From Hungatella sp. UBA3048 (lineage in GTDB: Bacteria > Bacillota > Clostridia > Lachnospirales > Lachnospiraceae), in the NCBI GenBank assembly GCA_002367105.1, contig DFCS01000038.1:67466-131465 (forward strand): DNA of 64,000 nucleotides, written 5' to 3'. Below are positions 8,580-18,070 of this stretch, in pieces. Within the stretch, counting starts at the first letter, position 1, and every line of letters begins with the position of its first letter. The position numbers and the translations under genes are program-made. Under the pieces are notes generated by a model that saw only the letters and a program-made list of their open reading frames with translations, did no database searches and was not told the DNA's origin.

Positions 8580-8715
8580 CAATTATGAAAAATCTATGTG
8601 CAATTTGACGATTAAATCAATTTGACTCATATATTTTCTATGTATTTAGTATAAAAAATATATATGAACGGAATATGAACGACCTGTAAACACATTATGA
8701 AAAAAGGAGGAAAGT

Positions 8716-10386
8716 ATGGGAGAAAATTATAAGAACAGAAAGACTATCGTAATAGGCCATAAAAATCCAGATACAGATTCCATCTGTTCTGCCATCTGTT
8801 ATGCAAATTTAAAAAGAAAGCTGACCGGAGAAGAATATCAGCCAGGTAGGGCTGGTCACGTCAACGAGGAGACACAATTCGTGCTCCATTATTTTGAAGT
8901 GGAAGCGCCGGAGCTTGTGGAAAATGTGAAGACACAGGTTCGTGATATCGATATTCGTAAAACAAAGGGTGTAAAGAAAAACCTGTCCTTAAAAAAGGCC
9001 TGGAAACAGATGCAGGAAGCAAATGTAGTCACCATCCCGACGGTAACCGAGGATGGGATGCTGGAAGGGCTGATTACGGTAGGTGATATTGCAAAGTCCT
9101 ATATGAACGTATATGACAGCAGCATTTTATCAAAGGCAAATACTCAGTATGAAAATATTGTGGAAACCTTAGAAGGGGCCATGGTAGTTGGTGGAAAGAG
9201 CGAATATTTCAATCATGGCAAGGTCCTTATAGCAGCGGCCAATCCTGATATGATGGAATATTACATTTCCAAAGGCGACTTGGTGATCCTGGGGAACCGT
9301 TATGAATCCCAGTTATGCGCGATTGAGATGGAAGCGGCCTGCATCATTGTATGCGAAGGTGCAGCGGTATCCATGACGATCAAAAAGCTGGCTCAGGAGC
9401 GTGGCTGTACGGTCGTTACCACTCCTTACGACACATATACGGCAGCCCGTCTGGTAAATCAGAGCATTCCTATCAGCTATTTCATGACTACCGAAGGGTT
9501 GATTTCCTTTGAAGAAGACGATTATATTGATGAGATAAAAGATGTCATGGCAAGTAAGCGCCACCGGGACTTCCCGATTCTTGATAAGGATGGAAAATAC
9601 ATGGGAATGATTTCCCGCCGGAATTTACTTGGTGCAAAAGGCAAACGCCTGATCCTGGTGGACCATAATGAGAAAACCCAGGCGGTAGAGGGCATGGAAA
9701 GTGCGGAAATCCTGGAGATCATCGATCATCACAGACTCGGCACTGTAGAAACCATTTCCCCTGTTTTTTTCCGTAACCAGCCGGTAGGCTGTACTGCTAC
9801 CATCGTGTATCAGATGTATATGGAAAATAACATAGAGATTGAACCGAAGATTGCGGGCCTTCTGTGCAGCGCCATAATCTCGGATACTCTTTTATTCCGT
9901 TCCCCTACCTGTACAGAGTCTGATAAAAAGGCAGCTCTTGTCCTTGCGGATATCGCAGGGATCCAGGTGGAGAAATACGCTTCCTCCATGTTTGCGGCAG
10001 GAAGTAACCTAAAGGGAAAGACGGATGGGGAGATCTTTTATCAGGATTTCAAAAAATTCACGCTTGGCAAGGTGTCCTTTGGAGTCGGACAGATCAGCTC
10101 CTTAAACGCCAGCGAGCTGGAGGAACTGAAGGACCGTATGCCTCCTTACATGAAAAAAGCAAGAAAAGAGCATGGTGTAGACATGATGTTTTTCATGCTT
10201 ACCAACATTCTGACGGAATCTACGGTACTGTTATGTGAGGGTCAGGGAGCAAAGCAGATGGTTCTCGGAGCTTTCCGCGCAGAGGAAGAGGAAGGGACGG
10301 CAGAAGACCATATCGTAAGTCTTCCAGGCGTGGTATCCAGAAAGAAGCAGCTGATTCCTGGCATTATGCTGGCGGTTCAGGAATAG
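8716..10386 (+). CDS. Manganese-dependent inorganic pyrophosphatase, family II, with CBS and DRTGG domains
   Basis: Hydrolyses pyrophosphate to phosphate in the cytoplasm, pulling biosynthetic reactions forward. At 556 residues it is the long, nucleotide-regulated form. The N-terminal DHH half starts VIGHKNPDTDSICSA (metal ligands H, D, D) and resumes at LEIIDHHRLG and SDTLLFRSP. Between about residues 70 and 310 lie two CBS segments (MQEANVVTIPTV, and the pair around SKRHRDFPILDKDGKYMGM) with a DRTGG-like domain between them. The CBS insertion is known to bind adenine nucleotides in clostridial homologues. AAAAGGAGG precedes the ATG. A structured leader upstream may add control. Confidence 0.93.
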   Translation: MGENYKNRKTIVIGHKNPDTDSICSAICYANLKRKLTGEEYQPGRAGHVNEETQFVLHYFEVEAPELVENVKTQVRDIDIRKTKGVKKNLSLKKAWKQMQEANVVTIPTVTEDGMLEGLITVGDIAKSYMNVYDSSILSKANTQYENIVETLEGAMVVGGKSEYFNHGKVLIAAANPDMMEYYISKGDLVILGNRYESQLCAIEMEAACIIVCEGAAVSMTIKKLAQERGCTVVTTPYDTYTAARLVNQSIPISYFMTTEGLISFEEDDYIDEIKDVMASKRHRDFPILDKDGKYMGMISRRNLLGAKGKRLILVDHNEKTQAVEGMESAEILEIIDHHRLGTVETISPVFFRNQPVGCTATIVYQMYMENNIEIEPKIAGLLCSAIISDTLLFRSPTCTESDKKAALVLADIAGIQVEKYASSMFAAGSNLKGKTDGEIFYQDFKKFTLGKVSFGVGQISSLNASELEELKDRMPPYMKKARKEHGVDMMFFMLTNILTESTVLLCEGQGAKQMVLGAFRAEEEEGTAEDHIVSLPGVVSRKKQLIPGIMLAVQE

Positions 10387-10399
10387 GAGGCTGTCGTCA

Positions 10400-11056
10400 A
10401 TGAAGAAGAAAGAAAACAATGAATACAGAAAAGCAAATGAAAATATAAAGACCGTAAAAAACAGCAGGGTTTCCTGGAAGCCTGGAAATATGCTTTACCC
10501 GGTTCCAGCGGTGATGGTGAGCTGCCAAAGGGAAGGGGAAAAACCCAATATCATTACCGTGGCATGGGCAGGAACCATATGCTCCACCCCGGCCATGCTG
10601 TCCATATCCATCCGCCCGGAACGGCATTCCTATAAAATCATAAAAGAAACCAGAGAGTTTGTGGTAAATCTGGTGACAAAGGATCTGGTGCGGGCTACCG
10701 ATTACTGCGGGGTGAAGTCCGGCAGGGAGGTGGATAAATTTGCAGAAATGAGGCTGACGCCTTGTTCCCTGGAACATGTAAAAGCACCCGGAATAGAGGA
10801 AAGTCCGGTGAATTTAGCCTGCAGAGTTGTAGAGATCAAGCCTCTGGGAAGCCATGACCTGTTTTTGGCTGAGGTGGTCGGCGTGACTGTAAGCAGCCGG
10901 TTCATGGACGAAAAAGGGAAATTCCACCTTAATGATGCAGGGCTTATATCCTATTCTCATGGGGAATATTTTGAACTGGGGAAAAAGCTTGGAAGTTTCG
11001 GCTATTCTGTGAAAAAGTCAGGAAAAAAGCCGTCGGGCAGGAGGAAAAACAAATGA
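10400..11056 (+). CDS. Flavin reductase / FMN-binding split-barrel protein
   Basis: A 218-residue protein of the flavin reductase-like family (FMN-binding split barrel), which binds FMN and usually reduces it or other acceptors with NAD(P)H. Typical motifs are MLYPVPAVMVSC near residue 30, NIITVAWAGTICSTPAMLSI, SIRPERHSYKII and EFVVNLVT. The C-terminus is a Lys-rich tail. Substrate unknown. It starts 13 bases after the pyrophosphatase stop behind a GGAGG site and overlaps the next gene by four bases (ATGA), so the three genes form one operon. Confidence 0.85.
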   Translation: MKKKENNEYRKANENIKTVKNSRVSWKPGNMLYPVPAVMVSCQREGEKPNIITVAWAGTICSTPAMLSISIRPERHSYKIIKETREFVVNLVTKDLVRATDYCGVKSGREVDKFAEMRLTPCSLEHVKAPGIEESPVNLACRVVEIKPLGSHDLFLAEVVGVTVSSRFMDEKGKFHLNDAGLISYSHGEYFELGKKLGSFGYSVKKSGKKPSGRRKNK

Positions 11057-11580
11057 CGAGTAAGCTTAATAACATTACGCTGATCGGTATGCCGGCTTCC
11101 GGTAAAAGCACAGTAGGCGTTTTGCTGGCAAAGCGCCTTGGATATTCTTTTGTGGATGTGGACATTGTAATCCAGGAGCAGGAAGGCCGCCTTTTAAAGG
11201 AAATTATTGAAAAAGAGGGTCAGGATGGCTTCCTGGCTGTGGAAAACAGGATCAATGCCGGCCTTAATGTCCGCCATAGCGTCATTGCCCCGGGAGGAAG
11301 CGTGATCTATGGAAAAGAAGCTATGGAGCATTTAAAAGAGATCAGTACAGTGGTTTATTTAAAGCTTAGCTATGAAAGCGTGGAAGAACGGCTGGGTAAT
11401 CTGGTAGACCGTGGAGTAGTCTTAAAGGACGGTATGACCTTAAAAGACTTATATGAGGAACGGGTGCCTTATTATGAAAAATATGCCGACATAACCATTG
11501 ATGAAAACGGCCTTGATGCAGGAAAGACGGTAGACAGGCTAAGAGCCATTATGGAGGAAAGGTTCGGCCTGACTACATAA
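11053..11580 (+). CDS. Shikimate kinase-like protein
   Basis: 175 residues of the AroK/shikimate kinase family, which phosphorylates shikimate with ATP in aromatic amino acid synthesis. Walker A is GMPASGKST (about residues 12-20), followed by the expected FVDVDIVIQ (the shikimate-binding Asp), APGGSVI (the GGG-like motif) and a DRG-containing lid region near 118. It is not beside other aro genes, and the shikimate-site residues are only partly conserved, so a related small-molecule kinase role is possible. Overlap with the previous stop (ATGA) indicates translational coupling. Confidence 0.75.
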   Translation: MTSKLNNITLIGMPASGKSTVGVLLAKRLGYSFVDVDIVIQEQEGRLLKEIIEKEGQDGFLAVENRINAGLNVRHSVIAPGGSVIYGKEAMEHLKEISTVVYLKLSYESVEERLGNLVDRGVVLKDGMTLKDLYEERVPYYEKYADITIDENGLDAGKTVDRLRAIMEERFGLTT

Positions 11581-11619
11581 TGGCCGGTATTTAACCGACC
11601 TGAATTTTTACGTAAAATT

Positions 11620-11667
11620 TAAAAGGTGTCTCAAAAGTCTAATTTCGACTTTTGGACACCTTTTTTA
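11620..11667. terminator. Strong bidirectional terminator
   Basis: AAAAGGTGTC-T-CAAAAGTC pairs with GACTTTTG-GACACCTTTT, then T6. It separates the pyrophosphatase operon from the convergent chemoreceptor gene. Confidence 0.88.
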
Positions 11668-11669
11668 TT

Positions 11670-13349
11670 TTAGACTTTTAACTGGAACTTTCCAATTAAT
11701 AGCTTCAGCATCTGAGCCTGTCCGGCCATTTCCTGGCTTGCGGCAGCACTTTCCTCTGATGTGGCGGAATTGGTCTGAATCACGCTTGATATCTGATCAA
11801 TTCCCTGAGTTACCTGGGCAACTGCAAATGCCTGATCCTTTGATGCGGAGGATATCTGGTATGCTAAGTCTGCAGCTGTTTTGGAAGACTGGACAATGCG
11901 CTCCATGGATTTTGCAGTCTCCTTGGCAATATGATTTCCGGCCTCAATGGAAGCCAGGGTATGCTCAATTAATACAGTAGTATTTTTGGAAGCTTCCTGG
12001 CTTTTATTGGCCAGGCTGCGGACTTCGTCCGCCACAACTGCAAAGCCCTTTCCAGCCTCTCCAGCTCTTGCTGCTTCTACGGCTGCGTTAAGGGCCAGGA
12101 TATTGGTCTGGAAAGCAATGTCCTCTATGGTTTTGATTACCTTTCCGATTTCTGAGGATGCATTGCTGATATCCTCCATGGCATTTGTCAGATCCTGCAT
12201 CTGAGTTTTACCATATTCCAGCTCTGATGCGGTATTGCTCACATGCTGGTTTGTATCCTTTGCATTCTCTGCATTATGGTTAATGTTATTGGAAATATCA
12301 TTGATGGTGGCGGCCAGCTCTTCAATAGAGGATGCCTGTTCGGTCGCGCCCTGGCTTAAAGCCTGAGCGCTGCTTGCCACCTGTTCAGCTCCTGAGGCCA
12401 CCTGGTCTGAGGACTGGGTTATTTTTGCCATGACATCATTTAAGGAATCAGTAAGATTCTGTATGGAGAGCTGTACGGAACGGAACTCCCCTTTAAATTC
12501 CTCCCGGTCATGTGGAATATCAAAGTTTCCCTGAGCTATCTGGCTTGTGGTAGAAGAGATATAATCCATATAGTAGGATAAACGCCCCATCATCGTCCTC
12601 ATGCTGTCTGCAAGATGTCCTAGTTCATCTTCTGAACGATATTCCAGAATACATTTTAAATCTCCCTGGGCCATCCGGTCTGCAACCGCTTTCAGTTCGT
12701 CAATGGGGCGGGTGATCCCCCTTGTAATGGCGATTGCTATGATAACGGATGTAATAATGGAAATGAGTATGATGATGCCCATAATAGCAATAAATATGGA
12801 TGTCAGACGGGATAGCTCGGCAGACCTTAAATCACCGGTTGTTGACTTATCTGACAGCATGGTATTGATCGTATCTGCAATCTCCGCTGCCAGGGGAGCT
12901 GCCTGGCTTCGGAACGTAGTCATGGCCTCCTTGGGAGATGTCGATGCAAGCTCAATGGTATGGCTTCGGACCGCCTCATAGGATTTCATCTTTTCTGTAA
13001 GCTCGCTGTAAAGCTCTTTTTCCGAGGAGGTCTTCATCTGCCCCTGTACCAGTTCCATTTTCTGGTTTATCATTTCAATCTGTTTGTTTAGGTTTTCCTT
13101 CTGATTGGCAGTTTCCGCAGGATCCTCCGAAAAAATTATGTATAAAATTGTTGCACGGTGAGCCTGAAACGCCTGTCCCAGGCTTCCGATATCGCCCTGG
13201 GCAAATCCATAATCCTGCAATTCAGTATGATATTTCTCATTAACGGTCCGAATGAGCAGAATTCCGATGGTTCCGGCTAAGCCTGAAAACAATACAACGA
13301 TGAGAAATGCAGCAAGCAGCCGGTTTCCTACCTTTCGTTTTTTTAACAT
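11670..13349 (-). CDS. Methyl-accepting chemotaxis protein with four-helix-bundle sensor
   Basis: Membrane chemoreceptor of 559 residues that controls CheA activity. A first membrane segment (about residues 10-32) is followed by an outer helical sensor domain (4HB_MCP type, ending around 185), a second membrane segment rich in Ile, a HAMP domain (TRPIDELKAVADRMAQGDL), a second HAMP-like stretch and the signalling domain with the hairpin tip IEDIAFQTNILALNAAVEAA. GGAGGA lies 7 bases before ATG 13349; an upstream in-frame ATG at 13364 overlaps the ribosome site and is less likely. It stands beside a second receptor on the same strand, and 13350-13701 separates them with only a terminator and AT-rich DNA. 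Confidence 0.93.
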   Translation of the reverse strand: MLKKRKVGNRLLAAFLIVVLFSGLAGTIGILLIRTVNEKYHTELQDYGFAQGDIGSLGQAFQAHRATILYIIFSEDPAETANQKENLNKQIEMINQKMELVQGQMKTSSEKELYSELTEKMKSYEAVRSHTIELASTSPKEAMTTFRSQAAPLAAEIADTINTMLSDKSTTGDLRSAELSRLTSIFIAIMGIIILISIITSVIIAIAITRGITRPIDELKAVADRMAQGDLKCILEYRSEDELGHLADSMRTMMGRLSYYMDYISSTTSQIAQGNFDIPHDREEFKGEFRSVQLSIQNLTDSLNDVMAKITQSSDQVASGAEQVASSAQALSQGATEQASSIEELAATINDISNNINHNAENAKDTNQHVSNTASELEYGKTQMQDLTNAMEDISNASSEIGKVIKTIEDIAFQTNILALNAAVEAARAGEAGKGFAVVADEVRSLANKSQEASKNTTVLIEHTLASIEAGNHIAKETAKSMERIVQSSKTAADLAYQISSASKDQAFAVAQVTQGIDQISSVIQTNSATSEESAAASQEMAGQAQMLKLLIGKFQLKV

Positions 13350-13629
13350 ACAATGTTCCTCCATAGTTTGAGTTTATTTTGTCATAATACGTTTGTTCCA
13401 TGAATTTTTGGATTAATGTCGGATTTGACATAATATTTCATAATGATTTAATATTATATCTTTTCTTAAATTTCCTGAATATGGAATTATTAATAATTAT
13501 AGTTATCTTTCCGATTTTAGTCAATATAGTAGATGGTTACGTGAAAATTTTTCCAACCAAAAAAACAGGATCCTTCATTCTGATAAAGGACTGGTCCTTT
13601 AACCGGAAGAGTAAATATCTATATTAAAA

Positions 13630-13694
13630 AAATACCGCTTCATAATGAATGATGATTATTAATTGCAATTATTCATTCATTATGAAACGGTTTT
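13630..13694 (-). terminator. Terminator of the second chemoreceptor gene
   Basis: An 18-base stem with one mismatch (CCGCTTCATAATGAATGA / TTCATTCATTATGAAACGG) is followed on the minus strand by a T-run (13632-13626). Apart from this, 13350-13701 is AT-rich and holds no credible gene. Confidence 0.75.
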
Positions 13695-13701
13695 GTATAA
13701 A

Positions 13702-15669
13702 TTAAAACCGGAACTGATCCATCAGACCATTTAAGATCTGGGCCTGACTGGAGAGCTCTTCGCTGGTGGCTGCACTCTCTTCTGCCGTAGCGGAATTGGT
13801 CTGCACAACGCCGGATATCTGGTCGATTCCCAGGGCCACATGGGCAATGGAGCTTGCCTGTTCCTGGGAGGCTTCGGCAATATCATATATCAGGGAAGCC
13901 ATTTTTTCGGAAGAGGCTGCGATCCGTTCCAGAGAATCTGCTGTTTCAGCGGCGATTCCCGTTCCCTTCTCTACCGACTGGGCAGAGCTTTCGATGAGGA
14001 AAGCGGTGTTTCTTGAGGCCTCTGCGCTTTTTGATGCAAGACTGCGCACTTCGTCGGCAACGACGGCAAAGCCTTTTCCGGCTTCTCCGGCGCGGGCGGC
14101 TTCAACCGCTGCATTTAAAGCCAGGATATTGGTCTGGTAGGCGATATCCTCGATGGTTTTTATGATTTTACCAATTTCGCTGGAGGTATGGTTGATTTCG
14201 TTCATCGCATCGGTCATTCTCTTCATCTGTTCTTTTCCGTTTTCCAGCTGGGATGAAGTCTCCTTTGCCTGGAGGGTGGCTTCCTCTGCGTTTTTGGCAT
14301 TTAGATCTACATGAGAAGAAATAAGGCTTATGGTAGCCACCAGCTCTTCCACGGAACTGGCTTGCTCAGTTGCTCCCTGGGAGAGCGCCTGCGCCCCTGC
14401 GGATACCTGTTCCGCACCGGATGCTACCTCCTCAGAGGACTGGTTGATCCTTAAAAGAGTATCTCTTAGCCTGGACTGTAACTGGGTCATGGCCTGAAGA
14501 ATCCCGCCAAATCCTCCTACATAGGCGGATTCGCAGCTGGAAGAAACCGTTAAGCTGCCTTCTGCCATCTCATTGAGAATATGATCCACATCTCCGATAA
14601 TCATTTTTAAACCGTCCGCCAGTTCCCGGGTAGCTCCTGCCAGCACACCGGTTTCATCCTGGTTGTTGATTACAGGAACCGGAGATTCCAGATCACCCTG
14701 CACCAGTCTTTTTAAGCGTTCGGCACAGGCATTTACGGGGTTTCCGATTTTTCCGGCAAGGACAACGGATATGATTCCGGTCACAGCCAGTGCTGCGATG
14801 AGCAGTATTACCGAAATGATGATACCAGTTATGGTCGCTCCCATAAAATCCGTCATGGGAGCTCTAAGACCGAAGCTCCAGCCGTCGGTCCCTTCAATGG
14901 GCGCATAAGCAAGGAATTCGTTTACACCACCCTTTTTGTAACGGCCAAAGCCGCTGTTACCTTCGGTCATTCCTTTCTCAAGAGCAGCCAGGGCGGCCAG
15001 GCCGGGATCTGTCTTAGCGATCTCCTGTGTATTTGTCACATTGGTTACTTTCTCCATATCCACATCGGCAATGATACCGCCGCTTCTGTTCAGTATGTAA
15101 GAACTGCTTCCCTTGCTTATCTTTATGCTGGCAACGATGTCATTTAAAAAAGTCTCAGTAGGGACAAAGTACACGACGCCTACTACTTTTGAATCCGGAA
15201 TTCCCTTATCCCACAAAGGGGCGGATATTATAATAGTAAGCTGTCCAGTGATCTTACTGATTAAAGGATCGGATACCACTGTCTCGCCCTTTAGGGATTT
15301 TTGGAAATAATCCCGGTCAGAATAGTCTTTTCCATCAAATAAGCTGATTCCGTCTGCTCCCAGTATGTTTCCCCGTTGAAAGTCGTGAGTTTTTGCCTTC
15401 TGGTCTATGATGGCTTCCTTATCTGCCACACTGGTTACAGGACTTGAAAGACGGTCAATACTGCCGACTTCATTGGCAATATTTTTATAAATATCCAGTT
15501 CTTTGGAAACTCGCTGTGAGGCGGTGAGTGCCAGTTCCGTCATGGTCTGGTTCATGGTTCCGATCATGCTGGAATAGTTTAAATAAATACTGGTACCACC
15601 CACCGCACCCAGGGAAAGAAATACTGTCAAAGCCATGCTAAGCAGTATTTTTGTTTTTATACTTTTCAT
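13702..15669 (-). CDS. Methyl-accepting chemotaxis protein with Cache sensor
   Basis: Chemoreceptor of 655 residues. It has a membrane segment near residues 8-30, then a large outer domain of double-Cache type (DGISLFDGKDYSDRDYFQKS and VVGVVYFVPTETF are Cache-like), a second membrane segment near 280-305, HAMP, and a signalling domain with IEDIAYQTNILALNAAVEAA. Such Cache domains often bind amino acids or organic acids; the ligand here is unknown. The ATG at 15669 is 7 bases from AAAGGAGA; a GTG two codons upstream is too close. Signalling domains of the two neighbouring receptors are closely similar while their sensors differ, suggesting duplication and sensor swapping. Confidence 0.93.
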   Translation of the reverse strand: MKSIKTKILLSMALTVFLSLGAVGGTSIYLNYSSMIGTMNQTMTELALTASQRVSKELDIYKNIANEVGSIDRLSSPVTSVADKEAIIDQKAKTHDFQRGNILGADGISLFDGKDYSDRDYFQKSLKGETVVSDPLISKITGQLTIIISAPLWDKGIPDSKVVGVVYFVPTETFLNDIVASIKISKGSSSYILNRSGGIIADVDMEKVTNVTNTQEIAKTDPGLAALAALEKGMTEGNSGFGRYKKGGVNEFLAYAPIEGTDGWSFGLRAPMTDFMGATITGIIISVILLIAALAVTGIISVVLAGKIGNPVNACAERLKRLVQGDLESPVPVINNQDETGVLAGATRELADGLKMIIGDVDHILNEMAEGSLTVSSSCESAYVGGFGGILQAMTQLQSRLRDTLLRINQSSEEVASGAEQVSAGAQALSQGATEQASSVEELVATISLISSHVDLNAKNAEEATLQAKETSSQLENGKEQMKRMTDAMNEINHTSSEIGKIIKTIEDIAYQTNILALNAAVEAARAGEAGKGFAVVADEVRSLASKSAEASRNTAFLIESSAQSVEKGTGIAAETADSLERIAASSEKMASLIYDIAEASQEQASSIAHVALGIDQISGVVQTNSATAEESAATSEELSSQAQILNGLMDQFRF

Positions 15670-15829
15670 AATCACTTCTCCTTTGTACTTCGCTTGAGGC
15701 TGCGAATTTAAGTATACTTTATGTTGGGAAAAATGTCTAATTCCTTTTCTATGATATGAAGTAAAATGTCAATAGACAATTAACGATTGCTTGACACCAT
15801 CAGAAGGTGTATCTTATTTAACATACATT

Positions 15830-15925
15830 AAATACCGCCGTTGATTTGATATGATACCCCCAAGTAAGTTTTTATATTTTAGTGTCCTACTTGGGGGTAT
15901 CATATCATACACAACGGCGGTATTT
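15830..15925. repeat. 96-bp interrupted palindrome at the end of the arsenic operon
   Basis: The outer arms AAATACCGCCGTTG (15830-15843) and CAACGGCGGTATTT (15912-15925) are perfect. The inner arms TGATATGATACCCCCAAGTA and its exact complement (15847-15866, 15888-15907) are also perfect, around a 21-base loop. It begins one base beyond the arsC stop. It may be the operon terminator, but there is no clear T-run on the minus side and arm length is far above a normal terminator, so a small inverted-repeat element is also possible. Confidence 0.75.
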
Positions 15926-15926
15926 C

Positions 15927-16319
15927 CTATCGTCTTATTTCTTTTGCTAAATCTCTAATTTTTGTTTCTATAACGCGGATTGTATCTATAAATTCTTGGT
16001 CGCTCTTGCCAGTAGGATCACTCAATCCCCAATCCTCACGATGCTTACATGGCAGGAATGGGCATTGGACGTTACAGCCCATTGTCACCACAATGTCCAC
16101 GGGTGGGATTTCTGATAAGAGTTTGCTATATTGCGACGCCTCCATATCAATATTATAAAGTTGTTTCATCAGGCGTACAGCGTCTTGATTAATATGCGGC
16201 TTGGTTTCCGTTCCAGCCGAATAGCATTCCATAACATCACCCGCAAGGTGGCGGCCTAATGCCTCAGCAATTTGACTACGGCAAGAATTATGAACACAAA
16301 TAAATGCTACCTTTACCAT
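15927..16319 (-). CDS. arsC: Arsenate reductase, low-molecular-weight phosphatase fold
   Basis: Cytoplasmic enzyme of 130 residues that reduces arsenate to arsenite for efflux. The catalytic P-loop CVHNSCRS (Cys8 to Ser15, with Arg14) fits the CX5R signature of the LMW-PTP-like, thioredoxin-coupled family. The region MGCNVQCPFLPC and DWGLSDP near residues 80-100 supplies the additional redox cysteines and the conserved general-acid Asp. It is the last gene of the ars operon, 13 bases after arsA. GGAAAGG lies upstream of the ATG. Confidence 0.93.
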   Translation of the reverse strand: MVKVAFICVHNSCRSQIAEALGRHLAGDVMECYSAGTETKPHINQDAVRLMKQLYNIDMEASQYSKLLSEIPPVDIVVTMGCNVQCPFLPCKHREDWGLSDPTGKSDQEFIDTIRVIETKIRDLAKEIRR

Positions 16320-16332
16320 ATCTTCCGTCCTT

Positions 16333-18069
16333 TCAAAGCGTTAACAAACGGTCGCCTTTGATTTCTTCGCCACTCCATGTAATTAACGCAAATTTTCCAT
16401 CAGCATGTTCATCAACGCGATTAAGCCATTCAACCTCATTTGATGCCTTTGCTGCCAACATAGGATTGGTGGTATCCGTGCCGTACAAGGATTGGTTGAT
16501 AATCCACCACTTAGCGGATATACCTGCCCGCTTCAAATCATCCTCCAAACGCAATGCCTCATAAACAGGTGTTGCTTCGGGCAGCGTTACAATAAGAACT
16601 TCGGTTTCATCAGATTTTAGCCTTGGCAGAAGCTTTTTCACTGATTCAGGGATTTCACCTTTTGTTCGCTGTATTTCGTGATTATAGCTTTGTGTGGACT
16701 CCAGAAGAAGTAGAGTATGACCAGTAGGGGCGGTATCAATTACCACTACCTGATCGTCAGCTTTATCCACTATTTCAGCAAAGGCACGAAACACAGCAAT
16801 TTCCTGTGTACATGGAGAACGCAGATCTTCCTCAACATAGGCAATATCCCCTTCGCTCATACCAGACGCGCGAGCCTTGTCAAGTATTTCTGACTGGTAC
16901 TTTTTCAGTTCTGCGGCCTCGTCGATATGACTCATAGAAACGCCGCAGTTTTCTTCCAGTACAAATTTCAGATGTGCAGCAGGGTCGGTGGTTGTAAGAT
17001 GAACTTTTTCTCCACGCTTTGCAAGACCCAATGCAACAGCAGCGGCAACAGTTGTCTTACCTACGCCGCCTTTCCCCATCGTGAAAATAACACGCTTCCC
17101 GTTTGCTGCCAGTTCGTCAATCACATGATTCAATGTAGGAACATGAACGGCATTCAGCGTTTCGTTGTGTACAGTTACATGGTCAGTATTTAACAAGGCA
17201 CGCACATTTTCAAGTCCAGTAACGTTATAGGCACGCAAGGGAACCATATGAAGCGGAAGCTTTTGTAAACTTTCCGGCATAGTGTTAATTGCAGTCTGCT
17301 GTTTCTCATACAGGTTGGAAGAAAGTGAATCGCTGTATTCAGTCAGTACACCATTGATAACAAGCATTTGATTGAGGACCCCTAGTGAAGAAAGTTCGAC
17401 ATAAGCCCGTGCTGCTTCTTTGAACGGTGCTGTTTCGGGGCGTGTCACAAGGATTAATGTGGTCAGGTTCCCGTCTGCCAGAGTTTCTACAGCCTGCTTG
17501 TAAATAGCCTTTTTGCTTTCCAGACCGGAAAGCTGGCCCAAGCAGGAGGCACCATGAGTGCTTTCGCTGATAAAATCGCTCCATGCGGACGGGAGCTGGA
17601 GCATACGCAGCGTATGGCCAGTGGGTGCGGTGTCAAAAATAATATGGTCATATTCCTGTTGTACCTTGCTGTCTGTGATAAAATTGGAAAATTCATTGAA
17701 CGCTGCAATCTCCACAGTGCAGGAACCGGAAAGCTGTTCTTCCATGTTAGCGAGAACGGCGCCGGGAAGTTTGCCGCGATAAGGAGCAATGACGCTTTCC
17801 CGGTATTCAGCTGCGGCTTTAATTGGGTCTAGATTTGCCACAACCAAGTTAGGCACATCGGGAATCGGATTCCCCTTGTTTGACAGCTCCATGGAGAAAA
17901 CATCCTGCAAATTAGAGGCCGGATCGGTACTGATTAGCAGCACCCGCTTTCCACTGTCTGCAAGTGATACAGCGGTGGCGCAGGCAACGCTGGTTTTTCC
18001 AACGCCGCCCTTGCCGGTATAAAAAAGGTACTTTGTGAGTTTAATAGTACGTGGATCGAATAAATTCAC
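16333..18069 (-). CDS. arsA: Arsenite efflux ATPase ArsA
   Basis: Cytoplasmic ATPase of 578 residues that partners an arsenite efflux pump. It has two tandem ATPase halves: P-loops GKGGVGKTS (about residue 19) and GKGGVGKTT (about residue 330), each followed by DTAPTGHTL switch motifs. Cysteines placed like the arsenite-binding residues of E. coli ArsA are visible in SGSCTVEIAAF and SPCTQEIAVF. The frame is open to an ATG at 18105, but that lies inside arsD. I choose GTG 18069, one base after the arsD stop, with GGAGG located within the arsD cysteine codons; this gives the usual protein length. Confidence 0.93.
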   Translation of the reverse strand: MNLFDPRTIKLTKYLFYTGKGGVGKTSVACATAVSLADSGKRVLLISTDPASNLQDVFSMELSNKGNPIPDVPNLVVANLDPIKAAAEYRESVIAPYRGKLPGAVLANMEEQLSGSCTVEIAAFNEFSNFITDSKVQQEYDHIIFDTAPTGHTLRMLQLPSAWSDFISESTHGASCLGQLSGLESKKAIYKQAVETLADGNLTTLILVTRPETAPFKEAARAYVELSSLGVLNQMLVINGVLTEYSDSLSSNLYEKQQTAINTMPESLQKLPLHMVPLRAYNVTGLENVRALLNTDHVTVHNETLNAVHVPTLNHVIDELAANGKRVIFTMGKGGVGKTTVAAAVALGLAKRGEKVHLTTTDPAAHLKFVLEENCGVSMSHIDEAAELKKYQSEILDKARASGMSEGDIAYVEEDLRSPCTQEIAVFRAFAEIVDKADDQVVVIDTAPTGHTLLLLESTQSYNHEIQRTKGEIPESVKKLLPRLKSDETEVLIVTLPEATPVYEALRLEDDLKRAGISAKWWIINQSLYGTDTTNPMLAAKASNEVEWLNRVDEHADGKFALITWSGEEIKGDRLLTL

Positions 18070-18070
18070 T

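Noticed and set aside
13400..13627. 75-codon hydrophobic open frame between the chemoreceptors
   Set aside because: No ribosome site, very AT-rich composition; its hydrophobic residues follow from AT-rich codons.
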